DNA of 27,798 bases from Chalciporus piperatus (taxonomy: Eukaryota; Basidiomycota; Agaricomycetes; Boletales; Boletaceae), in the NCBI GenBank assembly GCA_038093975.1, contig JBBPTG010000296.1, positions 1 through 27,798 of the forward strand. Direction: 5' to 3'. Position 1 is the stretch's first letter; every line of letters begins with the position of its first letter. The notes under the pieces are model-generated. The model did no database searches and was not told the origin of the DNA. It worked only from the letters and a program-made list of their open reading frames with translations. The translations under genes and the position numbers were made by a program. Positions 19,108 through 27,798 of the stretch are shown here, in pieces.

Positions 19108-20080
19108 TCGACAAAGTCCAGAGAGGAGAATGCTACGATACGGCGATACATTCGTTCACTGTCTGCTTTATCAACCGCCCGCCCAGGGCTGCGTTGATTT
19201 CGCCATTCAAGCCCTGCCTGAATGACGGTGGTGCGTGAATTCGGATGGTGAGCGACTTTTGCCAGGAACTTTCGATGGGATGCCTTCACCGTGTCCCTGA
19301 ATCTCCACCTCACAAGTGCCCAATCAGGTTAGTTACCATTATGCTCCATCAATGCATCACGCTTGTCTGCCTCTATTGTCGACTTGCGTGGTATTTGCTG
19401 CGAGACCCTCAGAAACGCACAGCGTTCGTTCCTGGGGCAACATCGACATCACTGGCACCAGGGCTTGATCGATCCCAGCCCAGACTTCCCATTCGCGAAA
19501 ACCCCTCCAAACTGATACCGTCACAGCTTCCACACATACTACATAGTCAGTTCATACTACATGGACGTATAAAAGCAAAGAGTACGACCCATCACTAAGC
19601 TACAAACATGTTCATCCAGGCGGCGACATGACGACATCCCTGCCTGAATGATCGTACCAATGTCACTCATCGGAGTCATGGTGTCTCTGCTGGGGCCTTC
19701 TCGTGAACTGCTGACCGTGCCCTGCCATGACGTCGTAGGCACCTCGCTTGTCGTGACCCTGTCGTTTGACCTGTGACGTCGTAGGCACTGTGTCCGCATC
19801 GTTTGACCTATCATGGTACCGTAACACGGAGCTTCAAATTTCCCTTGATCATCAATTAATATCCTCTCATTCTCTATCAGTGTCACTTCCCCATCCGGCT
19901 CACTCTGATCTTCCATCAGGATTCATCAGCAAAGTTAAACAATATGCATTGCAATCCTAGACTCGTCTAATAAAGCGACAGAAATGGAGTGCCTGATCAT
20001 GAATAAAATGCAATATACATGGTGATTCCAGCAGACGGCAAATAAGTTACAAGACACAAAGGGCATGGCTTCTCGTTTTG
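19108..20080. other. Intergenic region between the two ATPase genes
   Basis: These 973 bp hold the promoter and 5' UTR of ATPase copy A and the 3' UTR of copy B. No ORF with coding character was seen. A diverged 46-bp direct repeat occurs at 19728-19809. TATAAAA is present at 19570 but on the plus strand, facing away from copy A. Confidence 0.6.
19728..19809. repeat. Two-copy repeat TGACGTCGTAGGCAC..TCGTTTGACCT
   Basis: TGACGTCGTAGGCAC occurs at 19728-19742 and 19774-19788, and TCGTTTGACCT at 19762-19772 and 19799-19809. The unit contains TGACGTC, close to the CRE site of bZIP factors. It lies about 620-700 bp upstream of the start of ATPase copy A. A regulatory role is a guess. Confidence 0.65.
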
Positions 20081-23942
<3,862 letters not shown>

Positions 23943-26009
23943 TGTGAGGGGAGTACGACTTGGATGAGCTGCCAGTCAACTGGTAATGTGGCGTTGTCGG
24001 TCCCTTTTATCCTCCTTATCTTTCCTTCCAATTGGACGTTTGGTAAGTACGCCCCTGCTTGCGTCTCTATAGCATTTTTCAACCGAGCCGGATGCGCGGT
24101 TTTCGCCATTCAGCTGCTTGTGGCTGTGTCGTCAGCTGCGGTGTTTTCGCCATTCCCTGTTGCGGTAGTCGGGACAGGTCGACCAGCGAAGGCTATACTT
24201 ACCCATGTCGATCACTGTCATGTCAGGCACACGGTCTACGTTCCGATGCGCCTATTAGAGCACTTTGTCACTGGCGTGCCATCAGAAAGCAATTAGCACC
24301 TCCAGGACCAAGCGCCAAAATATTCGCATCCTTTCATTCCCATCTGTTCATCGTTAGCGACTCCAGAACCATGCAGCACGCGAATCCATGACATGGCCCC
24401 ATCTCCTCGTCCACATGCATGACGTGACAGTTGATCGTCATGAGAACTCATTGACAGACTACTGTAACGCGAGGTCACGATGCCAACAGGCAAGTGTCAG
24501 CTTCATAAAGAGCGCATCAGAATATCACCAAACCTAGCCAAGTCTATGCCGTCAAAGATAAACCTGCAGGCGTAGCCAGGATGATGCTCAGCTCCAATGA
24601 ATGGCACTGGCCCATCTGAATATCCGAGCCGCTCCACCTACCAGGAGGACGTAGTGTTAAAAGGCCGCCACGTTCCGTCATGTTAGAGGCTAGACGCTCA
24701 CGGTGTAGTGTCGTAGAGACAACCCCAATCACCATGACGATCAGATAGAGCGGAGGGAACGGGTGCTGCTCCCGCGCTATGAAGTAAATGAAGTTCTCGG
24801 GAGACGAATGAACGTCATGAGCCTACGCAGGCCACCAAGCGTACTTGCCCGGATGGAGGCAAACGATACCCCGGCAGGCTGTTGTTGACGAGAAAAACCT
24901 GCGCATGGTTAAAGCTCCAAAATAATGTGTGCACACGCATGCAATGCACAGCAGAGATAACTTTGCTGTACACCGCAAGGGCGCGCATTCACAACGGTAA
25001 GGCATGTGTCGCAAGCTAGCTGCTAGGAGCAGGAATGGTTAGTCCAAACGAATGAAAATTACCTGGTGATAACAGTGGGGAGAGGAATGGGAGCACCGGG
25101 CGCGTATTCTTATGTGATTTGCCCTTAACTGGGTGACTAAGCAGAGGGCAGTGCCTGTTTATTAAATTTAAATTTAGGATTGATAAGATCGTAAAGCGCA
25201 GTTAGGCACTGCATCCGAGTCCATTATCAGCGCGTGCCAGAGTCTTCCTAGTCTCCCACGGCAGACCTCATATACCAGATGACAGTCGATATGCACTGAA
25301 AGGTCCTTAAGTCGGATAAGCCTAGAGTTTTCCTCCTTCAAGTTCGTTCGGCGCAAACAAGCGTCCAATTACAGCCGTTTTCAAAACGATGCGGAAACGC
25401 GTTTGAAAAATCAACCTGCCGGAATAAGAAACCACGCCGTGGCCCTGTACGAAAAAGAAGGACTATGTGTCCCTCAACACCAGCAAGAAACCATGGTCCA
25501 CGCCCCAAACATCCAGTACACTTAGAAAACTTCGAGCTCGCTGCTGTCTCTCTAGTAAGACAGGTTCCCACGGTCGAGCATGTCCAGCAGCCTGAGCCCC
25601 CGCCGCCATCGATAATCAATGTTACTCCCAGTCCGACTTTCCCAAGTTGTAGTTCCACTTGCTCACTTCAAGATTTACATTCGTTTGCTCGCCCAGCCAT
25701 GACTCGCAGCCTCCGACTCGGAGGCCTCCACCCTCGCGGAAGACGGAATCAAAGAAAAGAGAGAGACAAATATCATGGGTTTCTTATCCATCGGGCTCTA
25801 TCTTCGCGAATTTAATCTCTGCTATATCATTGCGTCCCACTGATGCTACTACGTTCCTACTCGCATACGATACTTCGCCTGTGATTTCCCCGTCTTTAGC
25901 CAGCCCGTCCTGGTATTTCAAGTTGTCGTTGACCTCCTTCTTGTGTTGCTGTGTTTTCGGATAAGGCTAGGCTACATTCCAGCACTACAGTGTCTTCTCG
26001 TGAAGCACT
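23943..26009. other. Two-kilobase region without a convincing gene
   Basis: The first part should carry the promoter of ATPase copy B. Several open frames of 60-116 codons exist on both strands, but none shows a known motif, conserved-looking composition or splice-linked partner. A 12-bp palindrome AAATTTAAATTT lies near 25166. The stretch 25460-26009 is Pro/Ser-rich when translated and may be decayed 5' sequence of the F-box-like gene. Confidence 0.5.
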
Positions 26010-27330
26010 TTGGCGCTGGTCACTCACTCATGGGACCAATCTCCCTCTCTACCCATCCCTCTCGAGAGTGTGCTGACGCTACATCGTGTTCGTTGTCGTT
26101 TCCCTTGCCTTGTCGTTTACCTTTTTTTTCTAGACCAACAAAAAATTTATGCAGCGACGAAGCTGCGTAGTCTTTGGGCGCTCGTCTTCCACACACACGT
26201 CCTGGAGAAAACTGACCTTGGTTCGACCTCGCTCGAATCCTTATCTGCCTGGGATCTCGAAAATATCGTCCGCCGAGCGGTGACGCTCCGTCATAATTGG
26301 ACTTGCCCAGAACCCGTCAACAATCACCAAATCGTCTTCGATACCCCCACGGGGCAAAACTCTATCAATTCCGACCGCACGAGCAGGGCGGTGCTCGCGA
26401 TGCAGTCTGCTCAGTACGTATTCTGATCTAATCCCACTCGAGTGTGGTTTTGTGACGGAAGCGACCATCGACGGCATACGAGAGCTGCATCTATTGAGCG
26501 GTTCTACGCTCGTTACCCGCCAAAACGACAATGGCAGTGAAATCTGTCTCTGGGACTTGAATACAAGAAGAAAAATCGAAGTTGGTCAACCCATCTCCAA
26601 TACAGGTCAGTCCTCACATGATTCTCCCTCCGTTTATCTATTGACAACTCGTCACCACTGAAACGCGCCCAACAGAATGACCGTCCTCAGACGATACACC
26701 TCGCTAGCGACTATACCCTCGAGGTTCAAACCATCAAAATATACTCCACTGGGCCTCGCCATTGCCCTTGTCGTCCCCACATGTACGGTGCGCGACGGCC
26801 ACTCGCCCAGTTCAAGTTCCAATGGCGAACGGATACTGTCACCCTGTGTGAACAACCCGACTGCCGCCACCTTCTGCTCCTCCCTCTTCCCACACTCACG
26901 TACACGCCCATGGCTCCTCAATCTGTTTGTCCGATTTGGAAACATCTACCCCTGGCCCGTCAACATCCTTCACCACTCGTTCACAACCTCCCGTACGATG
27001 TCCGTCCACACTCAATGCAAATGATTGGATCTCCCGAGTGGCTCGGAGTCTTCAGCAGTGCAGCTGTTGCATTGGGGAAATACAGTACTGCGCTTTGGTC
27101 GAATAACCATACGGAGGAGTGGCTTGGAACGAGCGAGCTTGGACAACAGCTCGCAGGAAAGATGCTAGTCCCAACAGTGTTGGGTGTGGACAGTGTCATA
27201 TCGGCAAATCTCTCGAGGGTGGTGTTGACTTTGGTGCCCATAGGTGAGGCAACTGAGGGTGGGGTGGCTTCTTGGACTCGGATGGAGCATGCTGGCAGGA
27301 GTACCTGCTGAAGCTACCAGCAAGGAGATG
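26010..27330 (+). pseudogene. Decayed F-box-like protein gene
   Basis: Pieces in different frames fit one protein type. A possible intron (26086-26133) joins ESVLTLH to a segment with YAATKLRSLW, then SAWDLENIVRRAVTLRHNW and VNNHQIVFDTPTG. This resembles mushroom F-box proteins, from memory. After a stop at 26424-26426 the match resumes in frame 1 (STLVTRQNDNGSEICLWDL), then in frame 3 from 26676 (SDYTLEVQTIKIYSTG, later MQMIGSPEWLGVFSSA and LGQQLAGKMLVP), and shifts again near 27240. I found no intron pair that joins all parts in phase, so a pseudogene is likely. F-box proteins are substrate adaptors of SCF ubiquitin ligases. An intact start of the F-box was not found. Confidence 0.5.
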
Positions 27331-27473
27331 CAAGAGAAGATGCTTGACACCGGGGACTTTCTTGCACACTTGGGATCTCAGGGCATTGGGCAGCTGTATC
27401 AGCACAGTGACAGTTTTCAATATACTTTGATACACCTCTGTTCCAAAAAAATTGTACACTGTATCTGTACATG

Positions 27474-27798
27474 TTACAGAGTCAGATTGGCAACTCCATG
27501 TGCCACTACAATGGACTGAGGAGCAACTGTACACCCAATTGCCTGTGCAATAGCAGTCTGCCTTGCCACTCCCACTAAGCCATGATCCACACCAAGATAC
27601 CCATTGCAGTAAGCAGTGAGCTGACCAGCATTCAGGCCAGTGATCGTCCCTGCACTGGTCAACAGTGGCAAGTTATGCTTCCAATATAGATAAGTATATA
27701 GGGGTTAGAACAATGTTGATAAAACTAACTGGTGGAGCATTTGGCATGGAGCCATCCAGGAAGGGTACAATGTCAAAAGGGGAGGATTGACCATCATG
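27474..27798 (-). CDS. Unrecognised protein, C-terminal part, runs off the right edge
   Basis: Two exons are visible: complement(27474..27677, 27730..27798 and beyond). The 52-nt intron starts GTTAGT, has CTAAC as branch site and ends GAAG, in phase 0. The protein part reads SSPFDIVPFLDGSMPNAPPH, then LPLLTSAGTITGLNAGQLTA, a Gly-rich middle and QTAIAQAIGC, ending NLTL. The Asp/Pro and small-residue pattern is distinctive, but I cannot name the family. The stop is 144 bp from the end of the convergent F-box-like pseudogene. Confidence 0.55.

Noticed and set aside
25465..25964. Two overlapping plus-strand frames of about 100-116 codons
   Set aside because: Composition is low-complexity Pro/Ser/Arg, with no recognisable motif and no convincing link to the F-box-like segments.

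Overview
The window looks like a piece of a basidiomycete (probably Agaricomycete) genome. Genes are split by many short introns of about 46-80 nt with GT..AG ends and CTAAY-like branch sites. The mobile elements are types typical of mushrooms: a chromodomain Ty3 retroelement, a Plavaka transposase and a CACTA/Tnp2 transposase. All exon coordinates below were worked out by hand from splice signals and reading-frame phase. Family names come from recognised motifs, not from a database search.

Left part (1-3303): the 3' half of a Ty3/gypsy retrotransposon. It holds the tail of RNase H, integrase with a C-terminal chromodomain, a second ORF four bases downstream that carries two zinc knuckles, a short purine tract and a 467-bp 3' LTR. 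Next come a small acidic coiled-coil gene of unknown function (3470-4271, minus) and a divergent fragment (4464-4772, plus) resembling the N-terminal zinc-finger exon of a CACTA transposase.

Middle (4890-14880): an apparently intact 10-exon Plavaka transposase (minus, 974 aa) stands head-to-head, across 258 bp, with an uncharacterised basidiomycete gene (plus, 8584-11139) that has a one-base frameshift in a C9 run. Then comes the body of a CACTA/Tnp2 transposase (11581-14650), whose element appears to end at 14880 in the inverted CACTA motif. The layout suggests that the Plavaka pair sits inside a CACTA element, splitting its first exon from the rest.

Right-centre (15152-23942): two tandem genes, both on the minus strand, for P-type ATPases of the Na+,K+-ATPase alpha-like (IIC) group (1055 and 1056 aa, 15 and 14 exons). 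They share almost all exon lengths, so they are a duplicated pair. Both keep the phosphorylation and hinge motifs, but both change two acidic cation-site positions. These are the only genes here that look like normal cellular genes of known class.

Right end (23943-27798): about 2 kb with no convincing gene, then a decayed F-box-like gene (about 26010-27330, plus), and the 3' end of an unrecognised minus-strand gene that runs off the edge.
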